NCBI GenBank assembly: GCA_019312665.1
Contig: JAFDCZ010000010.1
Coordinates: 1 to 52,705, forward strand
Direction of reading: 5' to 3'
Length of the DNA: 52,705 bases
From: Deltaproteobacteria bacterium
Lineage (GTDB): Bacteria; Myxococcota_A; UBA9160; UBA6930
The notes under the pieces are model-generated. The model did no database searches. It was not told the DNA's origin and saw only the letters and a program-made list of their open reading frames with translations. Within the stretch, counting starts at the first letter, position 1. Each line of letters begins with the position of its first letter. Shown here one piece after another: positions 23,550-31,926 of this stretch. The position numbers and the translations under genes were made by a program.

Positions 23550-25013
23550 TTGAAAGCGAGCGGCAACCGCGCGCTTCCGGCCTGGTACGACGACGCCAAG
23601 CTGGGGGTATTCGTCCACTGGGGGCCCTATTCGGTGCCGGGCTGGGCACCGATTTCCGGGGACATCCAGGAGATCTTCGCAAGCAAGGGGCCTCGCCACT
23701 ACTTCGCGCACAATCCCTACGCGGAGTGGTACGTGAACAGCGTGCGGATCCCCGGCAGCCCCACCTGGCGCCATCATCGTGAGGTCCACGGAGAGGCGGT
23801 CTCTTACGCGGATTTCGCCGCTCGTTTCGGCGAGCACGCGGCCGGATTTGATCCGAAATCCTGGGCAGCACTTTTCGCGAGAGCAGGTGCCCGCTACGTC
23901 GTACTGACGGCCAAGCACATGGATGGCTACGCGTTGTGGCCGAGCGCACACGCATCAGGTCGTGGCTGGGGAGCGACGAGAGACTTCGTTGGAGACGTGA
24001 CCGCGGCCGTGCGGGAAGCCGGCATGCGGATGGGGCTCTACTACTGCGGTGGGTTCGACGCGAATTTCGAAGATCGGGTGATTCGGACCCTCGGCGACTG
24101 CGTGCTGGCGATTCCGCAATCGGCCGAGTACGCGCGCTATGCGGAGGCGCAGGTGCGCGAGTTGGTGGAGCGCTATCGGCCGGCCGTTCTGTGGAACGAC
24201 GTGGCCTTTCCCGCTTCGGTGGATCTCGACGCACTGCTGTCCGCCTACTACGACGCGGTTCCCGACGGCGTCGCCAATGATCGCTGGGCCCAGTTTCCTC
24301 TGGCACGCCAGGGCACGCTCGCATACACGGTCGTGTCCGCGCTGCTGCATCATGGGGACCGGCTCTGGCGGCTGCTCCCCCGGCGGCATCGACGCTTCGG
24401 GTTTCCCGCAGCTCCGCACGGCGACTTCGGAACTCCGGAATACGACACACCCGCGTCTGCCGGCGAGCGTAAGTGGGAGTTGGCACGTGGGCTCGGAAAT
24501 TCCTTCAGCTTCAATCGGGAGGAGGGCGATTCGGAAACCCTCTCCGTAGAGGCCCTCGTTCATCTGCTGATCGACGTGGTGAGCAAGAACGGAAATCTGC
24601 TGATCGGCGTGGGGCCCAGGGCGGACGGAACGATTCCCCAGCGACAGCGTGAGCGTCTCGAGGGCCTCGGGGCATGGCTCGACGTTCATGGCGAGGCCAT
24701 CTTCGGGACGCGGCCATGGAAGCTTGCCGCGTCACAGACCGGGGATGGGAAAGCGATCCGCTTCACGTCCAAGGAAGGGGTCGTCTTCGCCACGCTGCTC
24801 TCCGCCGCCCACGCCGGAGAGGTAGAGCTGCCCGTCAGGCTCGCGGAGGGAAGCGAGGTCCGCCTGCTGGGGCGTACGGCCCCCCTGCAGTGGGAGCCAT
24901 CGGCGTACGGGGCAACCGTCACGATTCCGGCCGCGGCAGTGACGGAAGGCGTCGCCTGGAGCCTCCGAATCACGCCTGAGCCCGTGCCGACGCCCCGGCC
25001 CTCCAAGGGTTAG
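23550..25013 (+). CDS. Alpha-L-fucosidase (glycoside hydrolase family 29)
   Basis: About 487 residues from TTG 23550, which has a strong GGAGGGAGG ribosome site; an in-frame ATG at 23448 would add 34 residues that look unlike the family. GH29 signatures: AWYDDAKLGVFVHWGPYSVPGWAP at the start of the barrel, YVVLTAKHMDGYALW, and VLWNDVAFP with Asp217 as probable nucleophile. A C-terminal beta domain follows (about 380-487). No leader peptide is evident, so it is probably cytoplasmic unless the start is elsewhere. It follows the methyltransferase by 150 bp in the same direction but has no functional link to molybdoenzymes; it probably belongs to sugar catabolism. Confidence 0.88.
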   Translation: MKASGNRALPAWYDDAKLGVFVHWGPYSVPGWAPISGDIQEIFASKGPRHYFAHNPYAEWYVNSVRIPGSPTWRHHREVHGEAVSYADFAARFGEHAAGFDPKSWAALFARAGARYVVLTAKHMDGYALWPSAHASGRGWGATRDFVGDVTAAVREAGMRMGLYYCGGFDANFEDRVIRTLGDCVLAIPQSAEYARYAEAQVRELVERYRPAVLWNDVAFPASVDLDALLSAYYDAVPDGVANDRWAQFPLARQGTLAYTVVSALLHHGDRLWRLLPRRHRRFGFPAAPHGDFGTPEYDTPASAGERKWELARGLGNSFSFNREEGDSETLSVEALVHLLIDVVSKNGNLLIGVGPRADGTIPQRQRERLEGLGAWLDVHGEAIFGTRPWKLAASQTGDGKAIRFTSKEGVVFATLLSAAHAGEVELPVRLAEGSEVRLLGRTAPLQWEPSAYGATVTIPAAAVTEGVAWSLRITPEPVPTPRPSKG

Positions 25014-25059
25014 CTGTGGATGGCCCGACATCGTTGACCGGCCCGGGTCTTGGAGTAGA

Positions 25060-25305
25060 GTCGGCGGGTTACGTGGTGCTCGGAAGACAGGGAAGGGCGC
25101 GAGCCCGGCAGAATCCCGGCTTCTAGCGCCAGAGCGAGGTGCCCCACGGGGCCAGAGAAGAAGGGATGTGAGTTCCCGGCGTGAATCGACCGGGGAGTTG
25201 CAACGTCGAATTCAGAGCAGTTTTCCTCGCGGAGGCGAGGGCTGAAGCGGTCGGACCCGAAGTGGCCGGCTGATCATTCGAAGAAATGCGAAAGGAGTGT
25301 TCGAG
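25060..25305 (+). other. Structured leader region upstream of a small exported protein (292-bp gap)
   Basis: The gap 25014-25305 has no gene. It contains several hairpins: GGGC-GCGA-GCCC with a GNRA loop (about 25095-25106) and CCTCGC-GGAG-GCGAGG at 25225-25240 with an anti-SD-like GGAG loop. A GGAAGACAGGGAA stretch recalls the core of cobalamin riboswitches, but the B12 box and CCCGC element are missing, so no riboswitch is called. Function unknown. Confidence 0.3.
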
Positions 25306-25725
25306 ATGCGAATCGTCCGGAACCCGTTGTGGATGGTAGTGGCACTGAGTGTAGGGGCATGGTTGTTTGCGGGAGCCGCGACCGCGGCGGATTGCTCCGG
25401 CAAGGGAGCCGATGGCTCGGCGTACGAGGGCCGAAGCTTCGAAGGCCAGGTCAAGTCGAACAAGAGGAACGCCAAGGTCGTCGTGAACCTGAAGCCGAAG
25501 AAGAAAGAGAAGATGCGTCAGATCACGATCCGTCAGGGCGGCGAACCGATCCCGTTCGCCGCTCATCCCCAGGCGGTCGTCACCGGCACGAAGACCGACG
25601 TGGGCAAGATCAAGAGTGGAGATTGGGTCCGAATCTGTGGTCCCCGTTCTGCGATGGCGACGCCGCGCTGGGCCTTCGCGATCGAGGTCTTCGAGAAAGA
25701 GGACGCCGCTGAAGACGTCGATTAG
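25306..25725 (+). CDS. Small exported protein of unknown function
   Basis: 139 residues from ATG 25306 (AAAGGAG eight bases upstream). A Sec leader is clear: basic start, hydrophobic core WMVVALSVGAWLFAG, cleavage near ATAADCS. The mature part is about 113 residues, very basic in the middle (KSNKRNAKVVVNLKPKKKEK), and looks all-beta, with two cysteines (CSG and RICG) that could form a disulfide. No known domain is recognised. It resembles in plan the convergent protein at 25805-26146 (leader, Cys right after cleavage, small beta domain, second Cys in the last third), suggesting a divergent pair of one family. Confidence 0.75.
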   Translation: MRIVRNPLWMVVALSVGAWLFAGAATAADCSGKGADGSAYEGRSFEGQVKSNKRNAKVVVNLKPKKKEKMRQITIRQGGEPIPFAAHPQAVVTGTKTDVGKIKSGDWVRICGPRSAMATPRWAFAIEVFEKEDAAEDVD

Positions 25726-25760
25726 TCGAGTCTTCGCGCTCCCAGGATGAGCTGAGGTCG

Positions 25761-25786
25761 CGATCCCGTCACGCGTGGTGGGATCG
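25761..25786. terminator. Bidirectional stem-loop between two convergent genes
   Basis: CGATCCC (25761-25767) and GGGATCG (25780-25786) form a 7-bp stem; inside it CAC and GTG can extend the pairing. It sits between the convergent stops at 25725 and 25805. There is no T-tract on either strand, so strength as a terminator is uncertain. Confidence 0.5.
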
Positions 25787-25804
25787 TGACCGACCCTGCG
25801 CGAT

Positions 25805-26146
25805 TCAGTCCGCGTCGTCCTGCACGACGATCTTGTGCGCGCGAGGCGGGTCGTCGTCGAACTTCCAGCACACGCTGACGAGCATGTTCTTCTGGAGGTC
25901 AGCCCAACTGGAAGCGGGCTCGGTGCCGGAACGGCGATCGACGATGGCTCCGCGCTCGGCTCTCGCGAACGTGATCTTGTCGTCTTTCTGGTTCTGCACG
26001 GTGAGGGCCGCCTTCTCGATCTTCACGATCCGGCCTCTGAACGCGCGCATGCCAGTGCACTCGGCGCCCGCGGAGGCCGCGGAGAAGAAGAGCGCGGCGG
26101 CCATGGCCACGCTCAGTAGCCCCGCAACTCGTCGGGTTTCGTGCAT
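25805..26146 (-). CDS. Small exported protein of unknown function
   Basis: 113 residues from ATG 26146, chosen because it gives a clean Sec leader (ETRRVAGLLSVAMAAALFF, cleavage near ASAGAEC) and has AGGAGA upstream; the ATG at 26194 is not followed by a leader. The mature protein is small and beta-like (FRGRIVKIEKAALTVQNQK) with Cys after cleavage and another in VSVCWKF. It looks like an OB-like or RNA-chaperone-sized fold of about 90 residues. No known family is recognised. It is convergent with the similarly built protein at 25306-25725. Confidence 0.72.
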   Translation of the reverse strand: MHETRRVAGLLSVAMAAALFFSAASAGAECTGMRAFRGRIVKIEKAALTVQNQKDDKITFARAERGAIVDRRSGTEPASSWADLQKNMLVSVCWKFDDDPPRAHKIVVQDDAD

Positions 26147-26312
26147 TGGGTGTCGCTCTCCTGTGGGTACCGTTGCGTTGCCGAACCAGGGCATGGCCCA
26201 ACTCTAGGACGATCTGGGCCCTCCAGCGATTCACAGGCTCGGATTCCTGCTCCAAAGCCCCTGGGCACCGGCGAGGGCTCGGTTCGCTGAGGGTCGCTAC
26301 TCTTTCCGCCTC

Positions 26313-27470
26313 ATGCCCGACGCACAGCCGCTCCTGCGGCCGGATCAATTCGATCGCTACCGCCGGCACCTGAACCTCCCGGAGTTCGGGGTTGAGGGGC
26401 AGCGGCGCCTGCTCGAGGGCCGTGTCTTGCTGATCGGCGCGGGCGGGCTGGGTTGCCCGCTGGCGCAGTACCTCGCGGCGGCGGGCGTGGGCACGCTGGG
26501 GCTCGCGGATTTCGATGTGGTGGAGCCCTCCAACCTGCAGCGCCAAGTGCTCTTTGGCACCGCGGACGTAGGCCGGCTCAAGGTGGAAGTGGCTCGCGAG
26601 CGCATCGAAGCGATGAACCCGGACGTCACAGTGAGGACGACCACCGAGCGCGTCACTTCCGAGAACGCCCTCGAGCTGTTCCAGGATTACGACGTGATCG
26701 TGGACGGCACCGACAATTTCCCCACCCGGTACCTCTCGAGCGATGCCTGCGTGCTGTTGGGTAAACCCACGGTTTACGGGGCAATTCTTCGTTTCGAAGG
26801 CCAGGCTTCGAGCTTCGATGCGCGTCGGGGCCCCTGCTACCGCTGCTTGTTTCCCGAGCCGCCTCCGCCGGGTTCGGTGCCGTCCTGCGCTGAAGGCGGG
26901 GTGCTTGGGGTCCTGCCGGGGATCATCGCGATGATCCAGGCGACCGAAACCGTGAAGCTCCTGACGGGCATCGGTGAACCCCTGATCGGGCGCATCCTTA
27001 CCTACGACGCGCTCGCGATGAAATTTCAGGAATACCGCCTCAAGAAGGATCCGGATTGTCCGATCTGCGGGACGAACCCGACGCTGACCAAGCTGATCGA
27101 CTACGAGGGATTCTGCGGCGTCCCCACGACCCATGAGGAGAGTGCGGTGAAAGAGATCTCGGCAACGGATGTGAAGAGCAGGCTCGTCGCGGACGAGGGC
27201 TTCTTGCTGCTGGACGTTCGCAACCCGGACGAGTGGGAGACCGCGCGCATCGAGGGGGCCATCTTGATTCCGTTGGGAGAGCTGGAGAATCGGCTCGCCG
27301 AGCTCACCGAGTGGAAGGATCGACCGATCGTCGCGCACTGCCACCATGGCGGACGCAGCGCCCATGCCTGCGAGATCCTCGCCAAGGCGGGCTTCAATGA
27401 TTTGACCAACCTGGTCGGCGGGATCGAGGCCTGGTCCTTGACGGTCGACGCCGACATCGCGCGGTACTGA
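26313..27470 (+). CDS. moeZ: MoeZ-type protein: ThiF/MoeB adenylyltransferase fused to rhodanese
   Basis: 385 residues. Residues 1-275 are an E1-like domain: nucleotide loop GAGGLG (42-47), zinc pairs Cys175-x2-Cys178 and Cys249-x2-Cys252, and a Cys192 near the activation site. Residues 276-385 are a rhodanese domain with active-site Cys343 in AHCHHGGRS. Such fusions adenylate the C-terminal Gly-Gly of a ubiquitin-like carrier (MoaD, ThiS or CysO) and transfer sulfur to it. In a genome region rich in molybdopterin enzymes the MoaD route is attractive, though thiamin or cysteine synthesis is equally possible. A small gene follows one base after its stop. Confidence 0.9.
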   Translation: MPDAQPLLRPDQFDRYRRHLNLPEFGVEGQRRLLEGRVLLIGAGGLGCPLAQYLAAAGVGTLGLADFDVVEPSNLQRQVLFGTADVGRLKVEVARERIEAMNPDVTVRTTTERVTSENALELFQDYDVIVDGTDNFPTRYLSSDACVLLGKPTVYGAILRFEGQASSFDARRGPCYRCLFPEPPPPGSVPSCAEGGVLGVLPGIIAMIQATETVKLLTGIGEPLIGRILTYDALAMKFQEYRLKKDPDCPICGTNPTLTKLIDYEGFCGVPTTHEESAVKEISATDVKSRLVADEGFLLLDVRNPDEWETARIEGAILIPLGELENRLAELTEWKDRPIVAHCHHGGRSAHACEILAKAGFNDLTNLVGGIEAWSLTVDADIARY

Positions 27471-27471
27471 G

Positions 27472-27813
27472 ATGGCCACTCGACTTCCCGACCCGTTGAA
27501 ACGACGCCATCTGGTCGAGGGTGAGACCGATGCGGAAAAATCGCTTGCGCTGGCGGAGGCCTATCTCGAGGAGGGTCGGCAGCAGGAAGCCGTCGTCTTC
27601 CTCTCGAAGGCAGGTGCCACCGAGAAGCTCGATGCGTTGCTCGAGGAAGCGGTGGAGGCCGGGGACGCGTTTCTCGTCCGGCAGGTGGCCGAGGCTCTCG
27701 ATCGGGTGCTGCCTTCGGCGACCTGGGCTCGTGTAGAGGCTCAGGCGAAGAAACTTGGAAAGGATCGCTACGCTTCGGAGGCAAGCCGCCAGGCTGGGCG
27801 CGGCGAAGACTGA
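27472..27813 (+). CDS. Small helical-repeat-like protein of unknown function
   Basis: 113 residues, beginning one base after moeZ and so translationally coupled. The sequence is alpha-helical and acidic, with a helix-turn-helix repeat feel (LALAEAYLEEGRQQEAVVFL, LDALLEEAVEAGDAFLV) as in TPR or HEAT proteins, then a basic C-terminal helix. No leader or membrane segment. It could be an adaptor for the preceding enzyme; no family is recognised with confidence. Confidence 0.72.
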   Translation: MATRLPDPLKRRHLVEGETDAEKSLALAEAYLEEGRQQEAVVFLSKAGATEKLDALLEEAVEAGDAFLVRQVAEALDRVLPSATWARVEAQAKKLGKDRYASEASRQAGRGED

Positions 27814-27824
27814 GGACGGTTGAT

Positions 27825-27992
27825 ATGGCGATACGTTGTCTCGTGGTACGCGGCCTCGTGAAGGAGGTCGAAGAGGACATCAACAAATTCCTCGCCTCCG
27901 CCGAGGTGAGTGTTCTCCACATGGCCCAAAGCGAGACAGGCGAGTACTTGAGCGTGACGCTGCTCTACGACGAGCTTTCCACGGGCGTCTGA
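27825..27992 (+). CDS. 55-residue protein, resembling small Cse60-like proteins
   Basis: Short ORF starting ATG 27825, 11 bases after the previous stop. The product is acidic, with an N-terminal strand (IRCLVVRGL), a helix (VEEDINKFLASA), and two strands (EVSVLHMAQS, YLSVTLLYDE). The order and the EDINKFL motif recall the small sporulation-associated Cse60 family, but that resemblance is from memory and weak. Its compact, conserved-looking pattern and its place in a gene string argue that it is expressed. Confidence 0.55.
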   Translation: MAIRCLVVRGLVKEVEEDINKFLASAEVSVLHMAQSETGEYLSVTLLYDELSTGV

Positions 27993-28033
27993 TCCATGGC
28001 GTGGGCCTTCGGGACGTGGGGTACTCTCCGCGC

Positions 28034-28372
28034 GTGCCCGCCCCCTATCCCCGTTGTCTCGACTCGTTGGCCGAATGGTTTCGCGTGCATTTCGATCCGC
28101 AGGCCTCCCCGGATCTGACGGCAGTCGTATTGCTCGATCTCCGCGGGGAGGGAGGTGGCTCCCTGGTGCTTCGCTTCGAGCCGGGCCGGGCGGAGTTCGG
28201 CTCGGGGACCGTCGCTGACCCCGACATGAGCCTCCAGGTCGAAGCAGGAGACTTCTATTCCATGCTGTCTGGCGCGACCAGCCCAGACGTGTTGCACATG
28301 CAAGGGCGGCTCGAGGTCGCAGGGAATCTCGGCCTGGCGATGACGCTCCGCGCGCTGTTTCCCGCGCGCTGA
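28034..28372 (+). CDS. SCP2-like (sterol carrier protein fold) lipid-binding protein
   Basis: 112 residues from GTG 28034; the longer ORF upstream is a shadow of the preceding genes. The pattern matches the SCP2 fold: DLTAVVLLDLRGEGGGSLVLRFE, DMSLQVEAGDFYSMLSG, and VLHMQGRLEVAGNLGLAMTL. Proteins of this type bind sterols, acyl-CoA or other lipids. It ends 6 bases before uvrA. A second SCP2-like gene follows uvrA at 31143, with little sequence identity, so the two may be parts of one lipid-related function interrupted by uvrA. Confidence 0.75.
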   Translation: MPAPYPRCLDSLAEWFRVHFDPQASPDLTAVVLLDLRGEGGGSLVLRFEPGRAEFGSGTVADPDMSLQVEAGDFYSMLSGATSPDVLHMQGRLEVAGNLGLAMTLRALFPAR

Positions 28373-28378
28373 ACCGCC

Positions 28379-31108
28379 ATGGACGTGCCCGCCATTCGCA
28401 TCGAGAACGCCCGGACGCACAACCTTCGGAACGCCTCGTGCACGATTCCCCTCTACAGCCTCACGGTGGTGAGCGGTGTTTCGGGCTCGGGGAAATCGAG
28501 CCTGGCCTTCGACACCCTCTACGCCGAGGGGCAGCGCCGTTATGTCGCCTCGCTCTCGACCTACGCACGCCAGTTCCTGGAGCGTCTTCCCAGGCCGGAT
28601 GTCGACCTGGTGAGCAACCTGCCGCCGGCGATCGCGATCGAGCAGCACAACTCGGTCACGAATGCGAGGTCGACGGTCGGAACGGCGACGGAAATTCTCG
28701 ACCACCTGCGCCTCTTGTACGCCAAGGTCGGCGAGACCTTCTGCTGCGATTCGCCGGTCGAAGCCGGCACGGTGCAGAGCTGGACGGAGCGTCTGCTCGA
28801 GCGTTTCTCCGGCCAGCGGGGAAGCCTGGCGGTTGCGCTCCGCCCCGAGGAGCCGGCGGCGGATCTTCGCGAGCGCCTCGGCCGCGAGGGGTGGAACCGG
28901 CTGCTCGACCGCGCAGGCAACCGGATCGAATTGGACGATATCGATGATGGGCGTCTCGATCGCGAGCGGGCGGATCTGCTTTCGGTCGTGGATCGCCTGG
29001 CCATCGCTGAGAAGGGCCGTAGCCGCCTGGCGGAAGCGCTGGCTGCGGCGTTGGGCCGCGGTTTCGGCGAGGCCATCTTCGTGCCGCTCGAAGGCGAGGC
29101 CGTCGCGGTTCGCGAGGGCTTCGTTTGCGAAGCCTGCGGGCGCCGCCATCCCACGCCGCAGCCGGCGCTCTTCTCCTTCAACAGCCCGCTCGGGGCCTGC
29201 AGTGCGTGTCAGGGGTTCGGTCGCGTTGCGGCCCTCGATCTCGAAAAGGTCGTACCCGATCCGAGCGTCAGCTTGAAGGCCGGTGGCATCGCGCCATTCG
29301 CTACGCCGAGCGGCCGCAGCTGCCAACGCGATCTGATGCGTGCCTGTCCTGCAGCGGGCGTCGATCCCACTCGCAGCTGGCGGCAGCTGGGTGCACGGCA
29401 GCGGGCGTGGGTGATCGAAGGCGATGACGATTGGTACGGCATCCGCGGCTATTTCGAGTACCTGGAATCCCGCCGCTACAAGGTGCAGGCGCGCATCGCC
29501 ATCGCCCGCTACCGGAAATACGATCCTTGCCCGGAGTGCGAGGGGTACCGGTTGCGCCGTGAGGCGCTCGAGGTCCTCGTCGGCGGGCGCCACCTGGGCG
29601 AGGTTTCGACGCTCACAATCGAAGAGTTGGGGGGGTGGCTAGGCGGGCTGAAGCTCGATGGCGGCCGCAGAGCACGCGGCGAAAGGCTGCTCGCGCTACT
29701 GGAAGCCCGCGTGGGAACGGCGCTCGAAGTGGGCCTCGGCTACCTGAGCCTGGCGCGCCAGATGCGCACCCTTTCGGGGGGCGAGGCTCAACGCATTCAG
29801 CTGGCCACGGCGCTCGGTGGCGGCCTCACCTCGGCGCTCTACGTCCTGGACGAGCCCTCGGTAGGCCTGCATCCGCGGGATGTCGGCAGGTTGCTCGGCG
29901 TGTTGCGTTCGATTCGCGACCAGGGCAATACGTTGGTCGTCGTCGAGCACGCGCCCGAGATCGTTTCCGCCGCAGACCATCTGGTCGATCTCGGGCCCGG
30001 CGCCGGCCGGGAAGGCGGGCAGGTGGTTGCTGAGGGGACGGTCGAAGAGGTCGCCGCCCAAAGCAATTCGCCGACGGCCCGGCTGCTGGCAGGCAAGCTG
30101 AAACTCGAAAGGCGCTTTCGACCCGAGGCGAGCGGCAGCCTGCGCATCGAGGGCGCGAGCGCCCAGAACCTCCAGGATGTCGATGTCAGCATTCCCCTCG
30201 GCCAGCTCGTCGCGGTGACCGGGGTGAGCGGGGCGGGCAAATCGACCCTGATCCGCGCCGTGCTGGTCGGTCAGCTCCTCAAGGAGAGCGAGCGTGGGCC
30301 GTGCAAGAAGATTCTCGGAGGCGACCAGATCTCCGAGGTCGTGGTGGTCGAACCGACGCCGCCGGGCCGTAGCGCGCGATCGAATCCGGCGACGATCTCG
30401 AAGGCGTTCGATGGCATTCGCAAGCGTTTCGCCGCTACGGCTGGCGCGAAACGCCGTGGGCTGGCTCCGGGTTGGTTCTCGTTCAACGTGCCCGGCGGCC
30501 GTTGCGAGCCCTGCGAGGGGAGCGGCGAGACGGTCGTCGACATGCAGTTCCTCGAAGATGTGCGCATCCCCTGCGAGCATTGCGACGGGACGCGCTACAA
30601 GCCGGAGGTGCGCGAGGTCACGGTGAATGGCCTCTCGATCGTCGATGTGCTGGCGCTTTCCGTTCAGGAAGCACGCGAGCGGTTTGCCAACGAGAAGACG
30701 ATCGGCCCGCGGCTCGAACCGCTGTGCCGCGTCGGCCTGGGCTACCTCACGCTGGCGCAACCGCTTTCGACCTTGTCCGGCGGTGAGCTCCAACGCCTGC
30801 GGATCGCACAGGCCTTGGCCGCGGGAACGCCCGGCGCTCTCTATGTGATGGACGAGCCCACCACCGGTCTCCACGTCTCGGAAATCCAGGTGCTCATCTC
30901 CTGCCTGGACGCGCTTCTTGATTCGGGCGCAAGCGTGGTGCTGATCGAGCACAACCTGGACGTCATCCGGGTCGCTGATTGGATCATCGATCTGGGGCCC
31001 GAGGGCGGGCCCGGGGGTGGTCGAATCCTCGCGGAAGGGCCGCCGGCGGCGATTGCCCAGGTGGAGCACTCCTATACCGGCGCTGCTCTTCGCGGAGAGT
31101 TCGGCTGA
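28379..31108 (+). CDS. uvrA: UvrA-family excinuclease ATPase subunit
   Basis: 909 residues, slightly shorter than E. coli UvrA (940). Two ABC modules: Walker A GVSGSGKSS (about 33-41) and GVSGAGKST (about 618), and two LSGGE signatures with DEPSVGLH and DEPTTGLH. The first module contains a zinc centre CEACG ... GACSACQGFG and the second FSFNVPGGRCEPC ... CEHCDG. The stretch between the first Walker A and the first zinc cysteine has the length of a UvrB-binding domain. UvrA scans DNA for bulky lesions and loads UvrB. The signature after the first module (IEQHNSVTNARSTVGTATE) departs from the usual IEQKSTSHNPRSTVGT, so it may be a second, divergent UvrA paralogue. Confidence 0.9.
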   Translation: MDVPAIRIENARTHNLRNASCTIPLYSLTVVSGVSGSGKSSLAFDTLYAEGQRRYVASLSTYARQFLERLPRPDVDLVSNLPPAIAIEQHNSVTNARSTVGTATEILDHLRLLYAKVGETFCCDSPVEAGTVQSWTERLLERFSGQRGSLAVALRPEEPAADLRERLGREGWNRLLDRAGNRIELDDIDDGRLDRERADLLSVVDRLAIAEKGRSRLAEALAAALGRGFGEAIFVPLEGEAVAVREGFVCEACGRRHPTPQPALFSFNSPLGACSACQGFGRVAALDLEKVVPDPSVSLKAGGIAPFATPSGRSCQRDLMRACPAAGVDPTRSWRQLGARQRAWVIEGDDDWYGIRGYFEYLESRRYKVQARIAIARYRKYDPCPECEGYRLRREALEVLVGGRHLGEVSTLTIEELGGWLGGLKLDGGRRARGERLLALLEARVGTALEVGLGYLSLARQMRTLSGGEAQRIQLATALGGGLTSALYVLDEPSVGLHPRDVGRLLGVLRSIRDQGNTLVVVEHAPEIVSAADHLVDLGPGAGREGGQVVAEGTVEEVAAQSNSPTARLLAGKLKLERRFRPEASGSLRIEGASAQNLQDVDVSIPLGQLVAVTGVSGAGKSTLIRAVLVGQLLKESERGPCKKILGGDQISEVVVVEPTPPGRSARSNPATISKAFDGIRKRFAATAGAKRRGLAPGWFSFNVPGGRCEPCEGSGETVVDMQFLEDVRIPCEHCDGTRYKPEVREVTVNGLSIVDVLALSVQEARERFANEKTIGPRLEPLCRVGLGYLTLAQPLSTLSGGELQRLRIAQALAAGTPGALYVMDEPTTGLHVSEIQVLISCLDALLDSGASVVLIEHNLDVIRVADWIIDLGPEGGPGGGRILAEGPPAAIAQVEHSYTGAALRGEFG

Positions 31109-31142
31109 TGGCTTCGATCGGTTCGATAGGATCGCTGGAACC

Positions 31143-31505
31143 ATGTCGGATCGCGCTGTACCGCCCGCAGACATCCATCCGGAGGAGTTCTTCACGCGCT
31201 GGGTGCCGGCTTCTGTAGCTGCCGATGAGAGCCGACAGCTTCGGCTGGCGCGCACCGATGCCGTGCTCGAGTTCATCCTCACGGATCACGACGAGGGCAT
31301 CTACCACCTGCGGGTGGCCCAGGGCATCGTTGTCGGTGTGGTGGGTGAGGCCTTGGCACCGGACCTACGCGTTCATCTCGACATTGAGACCTGGCAAAGC
31401 CTGAACGCCGGCGAACTCTCCGCGCCGGAGGCTTTCCTGAAACGCAGGGTCCGCATCGAAGGGGATTTCACGCTCGCCCTCAAGCTTCACCTGATCCTGG
31501 GGTAG
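31143..31505 (+). CDS. SCP2-like lipid-binding protein
   Basis: 120 residues from ATG 31143, 34 bp after uvrA. Features of the SCP2 fold: DAVLEFILTDHDEGIYHLRVAQG, LRVHLDIETWQSLNAGELSAPEAFLKRRVRIEGD, and FTLALKLHLIL. The C-terminal part (tolerating substrate, then RIEGDFTLALKL) is typical of SCP2 domain proteins with a ligand tunnel. Ligand unknown. It shares a plan but not obvious identity with the gene at 28034. Confidence 0.72.
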   Translation: MSDRAVPPADIHPEEFFTRWVPASVAADESRQLRLARTDAVLEFILTDHDEGIYHLRVAQGIVVGVVGEALAPDLRVHLDIETWQSLNAGELSAPEAFLKRRVRIEGDFTLALKLHLILG

Positions 31506-31515
31506 GAGGTCCGGC

Positions 31516-31860
31516 TTAGCCGTCCTCAATCCGTTTGGCCGGATGTTGGCGGGCATCTCGGCGGCGGCCGAAGATGCGCTTGTCATGCACCTTGCGCAGC
31601 TGGTGTTCGAGTTTGTGCAGTGCGAGATCGGCAACCTGCGTGGCCTTTTCTCCCTTTGCGTGGGTGGCCGCCTCGGTGTGTTTGCCTGTCGCGTGGGCGC
31701 TTGCTGCGTGTCCCAGGCCGTCCGGAGCCAACGTGATTTCGAGATGGGTGAGTTCCGGAAACTCATCCACCACCGATTGGCAGCGCTCTTCCAGCCTGCG
31801 TCGTGATTTCTCCGAGAGGTCCGTGTCCTTCAGGTGCAATGCCACGAGTCCGTTCGCCAT
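31516..31860 (-). CDS. HPF/RaiA-like ribosome hibernation-type protein
   Basis: 114 residues from ATG 31860, which has GGGGGA upstream; the ATG at 31923 is less likely. Pattern: a strand (GLVALHLKDTDLS), a helix (KSRRRLEERCQSVVDEFPEL), then strand HLEITLAPD and a helix ATQVADLALHKLEHQLRKVHDKR, the beta-alpha-beta-alpha order of the sigma-54 modulation/S30AE domain. The His/Thr-rich centre (HATGKHTEAATHAKGEK) replaces part of the usual strand region. Such proteins bind 30S subunits in stationary phase. A strong 18-bp palindrome lies upstream. Confidence 0.72.
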   Translation of the reverse strand: MANGLVALHLKDTDLSEKSRRRLEERCQSVVDEFPELTHLEITLAPDGLGHAASAHATGKHTEAATHAKGEKATQVADLALHKLEHQLRKVHDKRIFGRRRDARQHPAKRIEDG

Positions 31861-31926
31861 GAGTCCCCCGTGTTCGTTCACATCGAGTCTATCATGGTAC
31901 GTATCGGCATTCGGATGGCGCATCCG

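Noticed and set aside
25060..25170. Cobalamin riboswitch upstream of the small exported protein
   Set aside because: A GGAAGACAGGGAA stretch resembles the core, but the B12 box, the CCCGC element and the closing segment are absent, and the downstream gene has no B12 link. Kept only as a structured leader.
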